Assembly (NCBI GenBank): GCA_947258495.1
Contig: CAMYIN010000160.1
Location: 1 to 34,036, forward strand
DNA length: 34,036 nucleotides
Direction of reading: 5' to 3'
From: an uncultured Gammaproteobacteria bacterium
Lineage (GTDB): Bacteria; Pseudomonadota; Gammaproteobacteria; Arenicellales; JAANXG01
Shown here piece after piece: positions 16,481-24,587 of this stretch (the stretch's first letter is position 1; every line of letters begins with the position of its first letter). A model generated the notes under the pieces. It worked only from the letters and a program-made list of their open reading frames with translations. It searched no databases and had not been told where the DNA came from. A program made the position numbers and the translations under genes.

Positions 16481-16990
16481 ATGAATCTGTTCAAATTTCT
16501 GCTCGATCTTTGCTTTTTCCAGGCGAAACCACAAGAGCTCCCGGCCAACACCTCGTTCGTGGTGGCAACGACTCTCGCTGCGATCGCCACCAACGTCCTG
16601 ACCCACCGCGAACACGACCAGATGGCCCAGGTCGTAGCGATGTCGGCGGCGCAAGTGCTCGGATTCGGCTTCACCATATGGCTGGTGCTCCGTATCAGAC
16701 AACACACCGAGCGCTTTGCGCAAACGATCACCGCGATTTTCGGCGCCAGCGCGTTGTTGCAACTCGTCGCCTGGCCGGTGGTCGGCTGGTTGTACCGGGT
16801 GAAGGATTCGCCCGACGCCTCGATGCCGATGATGTTGCTGTTCACACTTAGTGTCTGGGTGCTCGCGATTGCGGTGTACGTGATCAAGCACGCGCTGGAA
16901 TTGGGCACAGGGTTGAGTATTCTTATCACCCTGGGTTGTCAGGTGTTTACGCTGATGGTGGTGTTCATCCTCTTCGGGCAAATTGCCTGA
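16481..16990 (+). CDS. Small multi-span inner-membrane protein of unknown function
   Basis: The ATG at 16481 gives 169 residues with four or five hydrophobic spans separated by short charged loops and almost no soluble domain. The family is not recognised with certainty; the layout recalls Yip1-like or other uncharacterised proteobacterial membrane proteins. Its TGA is followed after one base by the mpl ATG, so the two are almost certainly cotranscribed and coupled. It diverges from the RNase D gene with a 33-bp gap, so its promoter must overlap coding DNA or be very compact. Confidence 0.75.
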   Translation: MNLFKFLLDLCFFQAKPQELPANTSFVVATTLAAIATNVLTHREHDQMAQVVAMSAAQVLGFGFTIWLVLRIRQHTERFAQTITAIFGASALLQLVAWPVVGWLYRVKDSPDASMPMMLLFTLSVWVLAIAVYVIKHALELGTGLSILITLGCQVFTLMVVFILFGQIA

Positions 16991-16991
16991 C

Positions 16992-18377
16992 ATGCATATC
17001 CACGTGCTGGGCATCGGCGGCACCTTCATGGGGGGCGTCGCGCAACTCGCGATGCAAATGGGGCAGCGCGTCACCGGATCCGACTACGCCGTTTACCCGC
17101 CCATGAGCACCCAGCTTTCCGCACTGGGTGTGGACGTGATGCAGGGTTACGATCCCTCGCACCTGGAACCGGCGCCGGATCTCGTGATCGTCGGCAACGC
17201 GCTGTCGCGGGGCAACGCCGCCGTCGAGGCGGTCCTGGATCGGGGCCTGAAATACACCTCCGGCCCGCAATGGCTGGCGGAAACCGTACTCCGCGATCGC
17301 TGGGTGGTCGCGGTGGCCGGCACCCACGGCAAGACCACGGTCTCCAGCCTCATCGCCTGGATCCTGGAGCGCGCCGGGCTCCGCCCGGGTTTTCTCATCG
17401 GCGGCATTCCGGCCAATTTCGGCGTGTCCGCGCGCCTGGGGGACCGACCGTTTTTCGTCGTCGAGGCCGATGAATACGACACCGCGTTCTTCGACAAACG
17501 CTCCAAGTTCGTGCACTACAGGCCCCGTACCGCCGTGCTCAATAACCTCGAATACGATCACGCGGATATTTTCGACGATCTACAAGACATCAAGCGGCAA
17601 TTCCACCACCTAGTCCGCACGGTACCCGGCAATGGACGCCTGATCGTGAACGCGGCCGACGCCCACCTGCGCGAGGTGCTGGACATGGGCTGCTGGTCCG
17701 AGGTCGAATTTTTTGCAGATCGCGCCCGCGTTCCGCGGCAGCAGGAGGTGGAAACGGTCTGGTCGGTTCGCGGCCTTCGCGATGACTGCGGTCGGTTCGA
17801 ATTGCTCCATCGGCATGGTCCGGCGGGCGTTGTCGAATGGCCGCTGCTCGGCCGCCACAACATGGCCAATGCCCTCGCCGCCGTCGCCGCCGCGTGTCAT
17901 TGCGGTGTACCGGCCGCGACGGCCTGCGACGCGCTGGCGAGTTTCCGATCCGTGAAGCGCCGCTTGGAGTACCTCGGCGAATTCCGGGGCGTCCGCATCT
18001 ACGACGATTTTGCCCATCATCCCACGGCGATCGCAGAGACGCTTGCGGCGTTGCGGGCGCACGTCGGCCGCGCGCGCATCGTCGCGGTGGTCGAACCACG
18101 ATCCAACACCATGCGCATGGGCAAACACCGGTCCGCGCTTCCGGCTGCACTGTCGGCCGCCGATTTGACCTTGCTGTATCGTCCCGCGGACATCAGCTGG
18201 GACGTCCACGGCCTCGCCTGCGACACCGTCGAAGTCCACGATTCCGTGGACGCCATGGTCGACCGCATCCTCGAGACGGCGGAGAGCGGCGACCACGTCG
18301 TCATCATGAGCAACGGAAAATTTGACGGTCTGCACCAGCACCTGCTCTCGCGCCTCGAACCGGCGATGTGTGGATGA
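16992..18377 (+). CDS. mpl: UDP-N-acetylmuramate:L-Ala-gamma-D-Glu-meso-DAP ligase
   Basis: The ATG at 16992 gives 461 residues, the usual Mpl length. The N-terminal Rossmann part opens HIHVLGIGGTFMGG, the ATP loop is AGTHGKTTVSS (G110-T116), and DEYDTAFFDKRSKF and NLEYDHADIF are Mpl-specific stretches. The C-terminal domain carries YDDFAHHPTAI and EPRSNTMRMG. The cytoplasmic enzyme attaches recycled murein tripeptide to UDP-MurNAc with ATP, feeding peptidoglycan recycling. A TTG at 16983 in the same frame overlaps the previous stop and is less likely as a start. It follows the small membrane-protein gene with a single base between stop and start. Confidence 0.97.
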   Translation: MHIHVLGIGGTFMGGVAQLAMQMGQRVTGSDYAVYPPMSTQLSALGVDVMQGYDPSHLEPAPDLVIVGNALSRGNAAVEAVLDRGLKYTSGPQWLAETVLRDRWVVAVAGTHGKTTVSSLIAWILERAGLRPGFLIGGIPANFGVSARLGDRPFFVVEADEYDTAFFDKRSKFVHYRPRTAVLNNLEYDHADIFDDLQDIKRQFHHLVRTVPGNGRLIVNAADAHLREVLDMGCWSEVEFFADRARVPRQQEVETVWSVRGLRDDCGRFELLHRHGPAGVVEWPLLGRHNMANALAAVAAACHCGVPAATACDALASFRSVKRRLEYLGEFRGVRIYDDFAHHPTAIAETLAALRAHVGRARIVAVVEPRSNTMRMGKHRSALPAALSAADLTLLYRPADISWDVHGLACDTVEVHDSVDAMVDRILETAESGDHVVIMSNGKFDGLHQHLLSRLEPAMCG

Positions 18378-18462
18378 ACAAACGGTAATGATCACTGCGG
18401 CGCTTGCTTTATGAACCGGGTTTCAATAGGCTGAGCGCGGTCTCAGATTGGAGAAAACATCG

Positions 18463-19101
18463 ATGTCTAGAGCCAGAAGATTCGCGCACTTGGCGGTACT
18501 GTGCCTGTTTGTATCCGCGGCGCCCGCCGGGGCCGCAAACTATACCGCCGGCGTACACTATTTCGAGCTTTCCGCTCCGCAACCGGTGCAGACGGGGGAG
18601 CAGATCGAGGTGGTCGAATTGTTCTGGTACGGCTGTCCGCACTGCTACAAACTGGAGCCGGTCATCGAAAAATGGGCAAAGGAAAAACCCAAGAACGCGG
18701 AGCATGTTCGCCTTCCGGCGATACTTCGGGATTCGTGGGCGTTCCACGCGCGCGTGTACTACACCTTCGAGGCCATGGACCTGTTGGACAAGCTGCATAC
18801 GAATTTCTTCGACGAACTGCACAAGCGAAAAAACCGGATTCGCACGCAGGAACAGTTGATCCCCTACCTGAAGTTGCACGGCATCCCGCAGGAACAGTTC
18901 TTCGACACCTTCAATTCCTTTGCCGTAGACAGCAAAGTGCGCCATTCCATGTTGATGTCGAGGAATTACGAAGCCGGCGGCGTGCCCACGATCATCGTCG
19001 ATGGAAAGTACCGCGCCACGGCCAGCAGCGCCGGCGGTCAGCAACAACTCATGGAGCTGGTGAATTTCCTGGTCGCGAAGGCCGCGAACGAAAGGGCGTA
19101 G
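18463..19101 (+). CDS. dsbA: Periplasmic thiol:disulfide oxidase DsbA
   Basis: The ATG at 18463 has GGAG at 18450-18453 and gives 212 residues. An N-terminal signal peptide ends near AGA-ANYTAG (residue ~24-25). The thioredoxin-type active site is FWYGCPHC with Cys58 and Cys61, and the cis-proline loop GGVPTIIVDG comes near residue 170. The CPHC sequence is that of E. coli DsbA and makes it an oxidant. The protein introduces disulfides into exported proteins and would normally be recycled by DsbB, which is not in the window. It begins 85 bp after mpl on the same strand and converges with the Hpt gene, leaving 10 bp between. Confidence 0.95.
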   Translation: MSRARRFAHLAVLCLFVSAAPAGAANYTAGVHYFELSAPQPVQTGEQIEVVELFWYGCPHCYKLEPVIEKWAKEKPKNAEHVRLPAILRDSWAFHARVYYTFEAMDLLDKLHTNFFDELHKRKNRIRTQEQLIPYLKLHGIPQEQFFDTFNSFAVDSKVRHSMLMSRNYEAGGVPTIIVDGKYRATASSAGGQQQLMELVNFLVAKAANERA

Positions 19102-19111
19102 CGCCGGGACG

Positions 19112-19435
19112 TCAAGCTATCGGCTCCTGCGCTTGCAGGCTTCGACGCAGGTTCAGCACAGCAGCGGAAATCTTCGCGCGCCATGCGCTGTCGGCGGGCG
19201 CGGGCTCGCTCAGGCAGATCTCCAGTTCACGCGCCAGTTCGGCGAGCCGATGATATCCGTACATGCCCGTCGAACCCGCCAATCGGTGCACCGACTGCTG
19301 CAGCGCGGTCAACGCCTGGATACTGAACTTGCTCTGCGTCACTGCCTCCCACTGCTCCCCCAGCGCGGCCGATTTTTCCGATAACGACGCATGGTAACGC
19401 TGCTTCAGTTGCTCCAGACCCATCGACTTTTCCAT
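19112..19435 (-). CDS. Hpt-domain phosphotransfer protein
   Basis: The product is 107 residues from the ATG at 19435, nearly all one histidine phosphotransfer helical bundle. The phosphorylatable histidine is H50 in SVHRLAGSTGMYGYHRLAELA, the standard Hpt motif. Such proteins pass phosphate between a hybrid kinase and a response regulator in the cytoplasm. It lies 24 bp downstream of the response-regulator gene on the same strand, probably one transcript. No sensor kinase is nearby, so its partner is encoded elsewhere. Confidence 0.88.
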   Translation of the reverse strand: MEKSMGLEQLKQRYHASLSEKSAALGEQWEAVTQSKFSIQALTALQQSVHRLAGSTGMYGYHRLAELARELEICLSEPAPADSAWRAKISAAVLNLRRSLQAQEPIA

Positions 19436-19459
19436 GGCAGACCCGCATCGAAACGATCG

Positions 19460-20161
19460 TCACTCCGACGGCGCCTGCGACAGCTGCTCCAGCCGATATC
19501 CGTGCTGATAGATTGAACTCAGGCGCCATCCGCGCTCGGGATTGATCCCGAGTTTGGTACGGATCCGACTCATGTGCGTATCGATGGTGCGCGTGTTGAT
19601 GTCCGGGTTGGTGCCCCACACGCTCTCCAGCAGGTGACGGCGGGAAACCACGCGTCCGATGTTTTTGAACAAGAACGCCACCAGTTCGTATTCCTTCTGC
19701 GTGAGCTTGACGGGCTCGCCCTCCACCGTCACGGTGTGAGCGCCGGTGTCTATGCAGTAGGGATCGACGTCTATCAGAGCCTGCTTCTCGTCGTGCATGC
19801 CGGCGCGGCGCGCCAGGGCGTTGACCCTCGCGTACATCTCCATCTGCTTGACCGGTTTGGTCATGTAATCGTCGGCGCCGGCTTCCAGCGCTTCGACGAT
19901 ATCCGCTTCCGCCTCCTTCTGCGTAACGAATAATACCAACACCGGCCAGTCCAAGTTTGCCCGCACCCATTGGAGCACCTCCAGACCATTCATCTCCGGC
20001 ACCATCCAATCGAGGATCAATAAATCAAAGCTGTCGCGAGTCAACGAGCGAACGAATGGTTTGCTCTCGGTGTAATGCGTGCACTGGTGGCCCGCCTCCG
20101 AGAGCCAATGGATCAGCAACGACGCCTGGTCGGTGTCATCCTCGAGTAACGCAATGCGCAT
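19460..20161 (-). CDS. OmpR/PhoB-family response regulator
   Basis: The product is 233 residues from the ATG at 20161. The receiver domain (1-~120) has the acidic pocket E7-D8-D9, phospho-acceptor D51 in LILDWMVPEMNG, T80 and K102 in YMTKPV. Residues ~130-228 form a winged-helix DNA-binding domain ending NPERGWRLSSIYQHGYRLE, typical of the OmpR group. It is therefore a phosphorylation-controlled transcription factor. The neighbouring Hpt gene and missing kinase point to a phosphorelay with a distant hybrid kinase. Its targets are unknown. A 193-bp gap with no visible gene separates it from folE upstream. Confidence 0.92.
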   Translation of the reverse strand: MRIALLEDDTDQASLLIHWLSEAGHQCTHYTESKPFVRSLTRDSFDLLILDWMVPEMNGLEVLQWVRANLDWPVLVLFVTQKEAEADIVEALEAGADDYMTKPVKQMEMYARVNALARRAGMHDEKQALIDVDPYCIDTGAHTVTVEGEPVKLTQKEYELVAFLFKNIGRVVSRRHLLESVWGTNPDINTRTIDTHMSRIRTKLGINPERGWRLSSIYQHGYRLEQLSQAPSE

Positions 20162-20354
20162 GGCCCGCCTTTCGTGTTTTATTCATGACCTGGATCGCGG
20201 AATATCGACTCGGAAGAAACCGACAATGCTCCCCGGTATTTCGCGAGAGCGCCATGAACCATGGCCTCCGGCCCGTCCGAGCCGCTAAGTATATACAAAA
20301 ACCCGACGCGAATGGGGGATCTTCGCTGCCGCCGGGTCGCCGACGCCCGGGCGC

Positions 20355-20912
20355 TCAATCGGAAATCAAGCGTAGAAACTCGGAACGGGTCCTTGGGTTG
20401 TCGCGAAAAGAGCCCAGCATCATCGACGTCTTCATGCGCGAGTTCTGTTTCTCCACACCGCGCATCATCATGCAGAGGTGCTTTGCTTCGATCACCACCC
20501 CGACGCCGGCCGCGTCGATCGTCGTCTGGATCGTTTCCGCGATCTGTTTGGTCAACGACTCCTGAATCTGCAGCCTGCGGGCATACATGTCCACGATGCG
20601 CGCGATCTTGGACAATCCGATCACTTTCCCGGTGGGCACATAGGCCACGTGACATTTACCGATAAACGGCAGCAAATGGTGCTCGCACAAGGAATACAAC
20701 TCGATGTCCTGGACCACCACCATTTCGTCGTTGTCGGATTCGAACACCGCGTTGTTGACGACCTCGTCCAGCGATTGTTGATAACCCTGCGTGAGGTACG
20801 CAATAGCGCGGGCCGCACGCAGCGGCGTGTTCGCCAATCCGTCGCGGCTCAAATCCTCTCCGATTTCGCCGATGATGTCGGCGTACAAACGAGCAAGCTT
20901 GTCCGTATTCAT
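20355..20912 (-). CDS. folE: GTP cyclohydrolase I
   Basis: The product is 185 residues from the ATG at 20912, a standard FolE size. Zinc ligands C76, H79 and C147 lie in SLCEHHLLP and KHLCMMM, and H78 is the catalytic histidine. The segments [21 protein letters not shown] and [15 protein letters not shown] are diagnostic. The enzyme converts GTP to dihydroneopterin triphosphate, the first step of folate and pterin synthesis in the cytoplasm. No other folate genes are adjacent, and the dodecin gene lies 67 bp upstream on the same strand. Confidence 0.97.
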   Translation of the reverse strand: MNTDKLARLYADIIGEIGEDLSRDGLANTPLRAARAIAYLTQGYQQSLDEVVNNAVFESDNDEMVVVQDIELYSLCEHHLLPFIGKCHVAYVPTGKVIGLSKIARIVDMYARRLQIQESLTKQIAETIQTTIDAAGVGVVIEAKHLCMMMRGVEKQNSRMKTSMMLGSFRDNPRTRSEFLRLISD

Positions 20913-20979
20913 CGATGCTCACCCACGGCGAGACACCGCACGGCGCCCGCAAGACGCGGGCGCTCGCGGCATCAGCGCT

Positions 20980-21186
20980 TCACTTGTTCAACACGAAAGT
21001 TACTTTCAGCTTGACGCGGTACTCGGATACCTTGCCTTTGGCGTCGACGAGCACGCTTTGGTCTTTGATCCACGCGCTTTTGACTTTTTTCAGTGTCTTG
21101 TTCGCCCGACTCACGCCCTCCCGGACTGCGTCGTCAAAACTCTTGGGAGAAGATGCGATGATCTCGGTCACTTTCGCTACGGACAT
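20980..21186 (-). CDS. Dodecin (flavin-storage/buffer protein)
   Basis: The ATG at 21186 has an AAGGAG ribosome site and gives 68 residues, the normal dodecin length; a longer frame starting at 21234 would add a non-conserved N-terminus. The sequence has the dodecin pattern MSVAKVTEIIASSPKSFDDAV, then GVSRANKTLKKVKSAWI, and ends with the strand VKLKVTFVLN. Dodecins form hollow 12-mers that bind FMN, FAD, lumichrome or CoA and buffer free flavin. It lies upstream of folE on the same strand. Confidence 0.93.
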   Translation of the reverse strand: MSVAKVTEIIASSPKSFDDAVREGVSRANKTLKKVKSAWIKDQSVLVDAKGKVSEYRVKLKVTFVLNK

Positions 21187-21335
21187 GACGTACTCCTTAT
21201 TGGTTTGCAGAATATTCTTGGTGTTGAAGTTCACGCAGAATAACAGGCCGCTACTCTAAACCAGTTACCGACCAAAAAGAAAATCGGTGCTCGGGTCTTA
21301 TCGGCGTCCGCATCGGCCACGGCGCGACACGCGGG

Positions 21336-21501
21336 CTAGGAGCCTGTCCGAGTATTCGTGCTCCTACTGCGAACGCGGGACAGCGGTCCACTTCGCCGAA
21401 GCTTCTCGTCGAATAGCCGGCTATTCTCCTCGAATCTTCGACCAACTGGTCTCGCTCTCCCACAATCTCGCTACGGGCAGAGTACTCGGACAGGCTCCTA
21501 G
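21336..21501. repeat. 166-bp MITE-like long palindromic element
   Basis: The ends are a 19-bp perfect inverted repeat (21336-21354 and 21483-21501), each bounded by CTAG. At the exact centre (21418.5) lies a 16-bp perfect palindrome, GAATAGCCGGCTATTC at 21411-21426. The arms between are partly complementary (for example GAAG-TTC stretches on both sides). The whole element could fold as one long hairpin or cruciform. It encodes no transposase, so a non-autonomous mobile repeat is likely; CTAG may be the target duplication. Confidence 0.8.
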
Positions 21502-21508
21502 GTCTCCT

Positions 21509-21712
21509 CTAGGTCTCCTCCGCCATCACCCAGATAGTGAGTATGACCGCGACCAGAACAAGGCTGATTACGGCCCGAAATACGTGATAACGGACGCGGT
21601 GACGCGCGGCCGCGGCGGACGATCGCCGGTTGTCGACGTTACCTGTGAAACTCGATATCCACGCAGCGACCCAACCGATGAGAATTCCGATGAAGAGCCA
21701 AAGCACGTGCAT
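21509..21712 (-). CDS. Small two-span membrane protein
   Basis: The ATG at 21712 gives 67 residues with two hydrophobic segments (about 3-22 and 46-63) and a basic, serine- and alanine-rich link between them. The family is not recognised. No strong Shine-Dalgarno sequence is present. The hydrophobic-basic-hydrophobic pattern argues for a real small membrane protein, but the length is short enough for chance. Its 3' end lies 7 bp from the palindromic element at 21336-21501. Confidence 0.5.
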   Translation of the reverse strand: MHVLWLFIGILIGWVAAWISSFTGNVDNRRSSAAAARHRVRYHVFRAVISLVLVAVILTIWVMAEET

Positions 21713-21922
21713 GCGCGTACTCTAGCCCGTATCCGCTTCAACCCCAATGCGGCATCGCGCGTCTATCTCGTCGCGCTTGTGAAGATTTGTAAACATCGTC
21801 GGATTTGACGCGTTTGCGGCGCGGTCGCGTGTTCACAGCGCAGCGGCCGCGGCGGTAACATCTTTCGGATCACTCCGCATTTCAACCAAGCACAGAACGC
21901 AACCAAGAGGAGGAGGAGCCGC

Positions 21923-22330
21923 ATGGCGAAATCAATTGAAGCAATCGAAGGCATAGGTCCCAAATTCGGCGAGAAGCTGCGTGCGGTCGGCTGCGCTTCG
22001 CCGGAGAAACTGTTGCGGGATGGCGCTACGCGCAAAGGTCGAAAACAAATCGCCGCAAAGACGGGGATCAGCGAGGCGTTGATCTTACGCTGCGTCAACA
22101 TGGCCGACCTGTTCCGCATCAGGGGCGTGGCGACCCAGTACGCCGAATTGCTCGAGGCCGCCGGTGTCGACACCGTAAAAGAGTTGCGCAACCGCAACGC
22201 CGCCAACCTCATACGAGCGATGCGCGAAACCAACGAACAGAAAAAGCTGGTGCGGCAGGTGCCCACGGAGAAAATGGTAAGCGCCTGGATCGTGCAGGCG
22301 AAACGACTCATTCCGGCGGTGAGCCACTAG
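21923..22330 (+). CDS. DUF4332 helix-hairpin-helix protein
   Basis: The ATG at 21923 follows an AGGAGGAGGAG ribosome site and gives 135 residues. The N-terminus IEAIEGIGPKFGEKLRAVG is a helix-hairpin-helix motif, and a second such motif (FRIRGVATQYAELLEAAGV) follows in the middle, matching the DUF4332 family. Such motifs usually bind DNA or mediate protein contacts, but no function is established for this family. It stands alone between a 210-bp upstream gap and a 190-bp downstream gap that hold no visible gene. Confidence 0.85.
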   Translation: MAKSIEAIEGIGPKFGEKLRAVGCASPEKLLRDGATRKGRKQIAAKTGISEALILRCVNMADLFRIRGVATQYAELLEAAGVDTVKELRNRNAANLIRAMRETNEQKKLVRQVPTEKMVSAWIVQAKRLIPAVSH

Positions 22331-22520
22331 GGCGCCGTGCAGATGGGCTACGGGATCGTGGACCGGCGATTGGGGCAAGGTCTTGCGAGCGCGCCGGGAT
22401 TGCAATAGGTTTACGCCTTCGGAGTAATCCGACGGATTAACGATTTTTGACTAGGCGCCGCCGCCGCGTGGCTGTGAAAATACCGTAATCCCTAACCTTA
22501 CACACTCCAGGAGTAGACAG

Positions 22521-23105
22521 ATGAACATCTTGAACGAAATTCTCGGCGCCGGAAACGGCCAGGTGCTGGATCGCCTGGGCGGGCAACTGGGACTCGACCG
22601 GACCCAGACCCAGAGCGCACTGGGCAGTCTGCTGCCGGCATTGACCGGCCGACTGAAACAGAACATGTCGAGCGAAGAGGGGCTTGGCTCGTTGTTGTCG
22701 GCGCTCGGAAAGGGCAACCACCAGCGTTATGTCGACGAGCCCGAATGCCTGGGGACCCAGGAGAGCATCGACGACGGCAACGGCATTCTCGGGCACCTTC
22801 TGGGCGGCAAGGAGCAGAGCCGTCAGGTCGCCGCCCAGGCCGCCCAGTCCAGCGGACTCGACCTCGGTATCCTGAAAAAGATGCTGCCCATGGTCGCGGG
22901 ACTCACCATGGGTTCGCTCAGCAAGCAGGCGAATTCGACGGGCGTGCTCAGCCAGATGCAGGGCGGTGGCGGCATCGGCAACCTCCTCGGGCAACTGGGC
23001 GGCGGCGCCAATTCACCCCTGGGCGGACTGACCTCGTTCCTGGACATGGACGGCGACGGCTCCGTCGCCGACGACGTACTCGGGTTCGCCAAGAAACTGT
23101 TCTAG
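22521..23105 (+). CDS. DUF937 (YidB-like) protein
   Basis: The ATG at 22521 follows CAGGAG and gives 194 residues. The pattern of a short leucine-rich N-terminus (MNILNEILGAGNGQVLDRLG), two alanine/glutamine-rich helical segments and a glycine-rich C-terminal third ending in SVADDVLGFAKKLF is typical of DUF937 proteins. No catalytic residues or membrane spans are seen, and no function is established. A DMDGDGSVADD stretch near the C-terminus resembles a calcium loop and is common in the family. A hairpin terminator follows 36 bp after the stop. Confidence 0.85.
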   Translation: MNILNEILGAGNGQVLDRLGGQLGLDRTQTQSALGSLLPALTGRLKQNMSSEEGLGSLLSALGKGNHQRYVDEPECLGTQESIDDGNGILGHLLGGKEQSRQVAAQAAQSSGLDLGILKKMLPMVAGLTMGSLSKQANSTGVLSQMQGGGGIGNLLGQLGGGANSPLGGLTSFLDMDGDGSVADDVLGFAKKLF

Positions 23106-23141
23106 CAATCTCGATTCCGTATGAAAAAGGGGTCGTGCAAA

Positions 23142-23166
23142 GGGGTCAGAATGCAATTCTGACCCC
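23142..23166. terminator. Bidirectional hairpin terminator
   Basis: GGGGTCAGAAT (23142-23152), loop GCA, then the exact complement ATTCTGACCCC (23156-23166), followed by ATTTTCTTTT on the plus strand and AAAAAG-type sequence on the other side. It sits between two convergent genes and can serve both. A GGGGTC copy also occurs at 23129-23134. Confidence 0.75.
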
Positions 23167-23175
23167 ATTTTCTTT

Positions 23176-24375
23176 TCAGGATTCGAGGTAAGTCTTCAGG
23201 CGCGACACCGCCTCCTGCAGGTTCTCGAGCGTGTTGGCGTAGGAAAACCGCAAATGCTCGCGTTCGCGGTGGTGACCGAAGTCCTTCCCCGGGGTGATGG
23301 CAACGCCGGTGACGTCGAGCAGATCGAGCGCAAAGGCGTAGCTGTCGTCGGTCAACGCGCTGCAATCGGCATACACGTAAAAGGCCCCCTGCGGCATCAC
23401 CGGGATCTTGAACCCCAACTCCCGCAGCGCCGGTACCAGATAGTCGCGGCGCTTGCGGAACTGCGCGCAACGTCGATCCAGTTCCGACCCCACGTCTTTG
23501 TCCAGGGCGCGCAGCGCCGCGTACTGCGCCGGCGTGCTGGTGGAGATGAACAGGTTCTGCGCCAGTTTGGTGATGTCTTCGATAAACCCGGGGGGCATGA
23601 CCAGCCAACCGATGCGCCAGCCCGTCATGCCGTAATACTTAGAAAAGCTGTTGACGATAAAGACGTCGTCGGAGTCGTGCAGCGCGCTGCGCACCTCGGC
23701 GTCGTAGGTCAGGCCGTGGTAGATCTCGTCGACGATAAGGACCCCACCGAGACGGGCCACGGTCCGTACGATGCGCGTCATCTCTTCGCCGGGCACCACC
23801 GTGCCGGTCGGATTCGACGGTGTGCCAATGAGCACCGCCTTGGTCCTTTCCGTCCACGCCTGTTCCACCGCCCTGGCCGTGAGCTGATAGCCGTGCTCCG
23901 CATCGCACGCGAGCATCCTCGGCCGCGCGTCGTAGAGCCGGACAAAGTTCGCATTGCACGGGTAGCCGGGATCCGTCAGCAACACCTCGTCCCCCGGGTC
24001 GAGCAGGGCGGCGAAGATCAACTGGAAGGCGCCGGACGAACCCGGGGTCACCGCCACGCGGTCCGGCGACGGCCGACACTCGGCTGCGTAGCCGGCGGCG
24101 ACGCGCTCGCGCAAGGCGGCGATGCCCAAGGCCTGCACGTAGCGCGTCTTGCCCTCGCGCAACGCTCGAACCCCCGCCTCGACCACATCCGCCGGCGTCG
24201 GAAAATCGGGTTCTCCGACCTCGAGGTGAATCACCGATCTGCCGGCGCGCTCGTGCGCGAACGCGCGCGCCATCACCTCCATGACGTGAAACGGCTCGAT
24301 GAACCGCATGCGCTGCGCGTGCCCGCCGCTCAGCCGCGATCCGGAACGGTCGACGTGTGTCGTGGAACTCCCCAT
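23176..24375 (-). CDS. Class I/II PLP-dependent aminotransferase
   Basis: The ATG at 24375 follows GGAGGG and gives 399 residues. It is a fold-type I aspartate-aminotransferase-like enzyme: N188 in TPSNPTG, D216 and Y219 in VDEIYHGL, the Schiff-base K246 in NSFSKYYGMTGWRIGW, and a C-terminal RFSYANT carrying the substrate carboxylate-binding arginine. Cytoplasmic transfer of an amino group to 2-oxoglutarate is the expected reaction; the amino acid is not readable from sequence. The first 20 residues look extra, and a shorter start near MRFIEPF is possible. It diverges from the TRAP receptor gene, with 212 bp between them. Confidence 0.9.
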   Translation of the reverse strand: MGSSTTHVDRSGSRLSGGHAQRMRFIEPFHVMEVMARAFAHERAGRSVIHLEVGEPDFPTPADVVEAGVRALREGKTRYVQALGIAALRERVAAGYAAECRPSPDRVAVTPGSSGAFQLIFAALLDPGDEVLLTDPGYPCNANFVRLYDARPRMLACDAEHGYQLTARAVEQAWTERTKAVLIGTPSNPTGTVVPGEEMTRIVRTVARLGGVLIVDEIYHGLTYDAEVRSALHDSDDVFIVNSFSKYYGMTGWRIGWLVMPPGFIEDITKLAQNLFISTSTPAQYAALRALDKDVGSELDRRCAQFRKRRDYLVPALRELGFKIPVMPQGAFYVYADCSALTDDSYAFALDLLDVTGVAITPGKDFGHHREREHLRFSYANTLENLQEAVSRLKTYLES

Positions 24376-24587
24376 CTCCGACCCTCCGCCTAGGGAATCG
24401 ACGCGCGGGATTCTCCCCCGCAGGATATACGGTCTTAAGCTTATCCGCCGCCGTTCGAGAGGTAAACCGGGATAGCGGCCGGTTGATTCCCGTTTTTACA
24501 GCTTCAAACCCGTAGACCCGTAGCCGCGTGAATGATAACTTTGTCGATTGAAACGATTATTTCTAAAACCACGATTGGAGGAGTGTT

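Noticed and set aside
21287-21808. A 173-codon plus-strand frame across the palindromic element
   Set aside because: It runs through the repeat, is not like any known protein, and its composition is arginine-rich and shadow-like.
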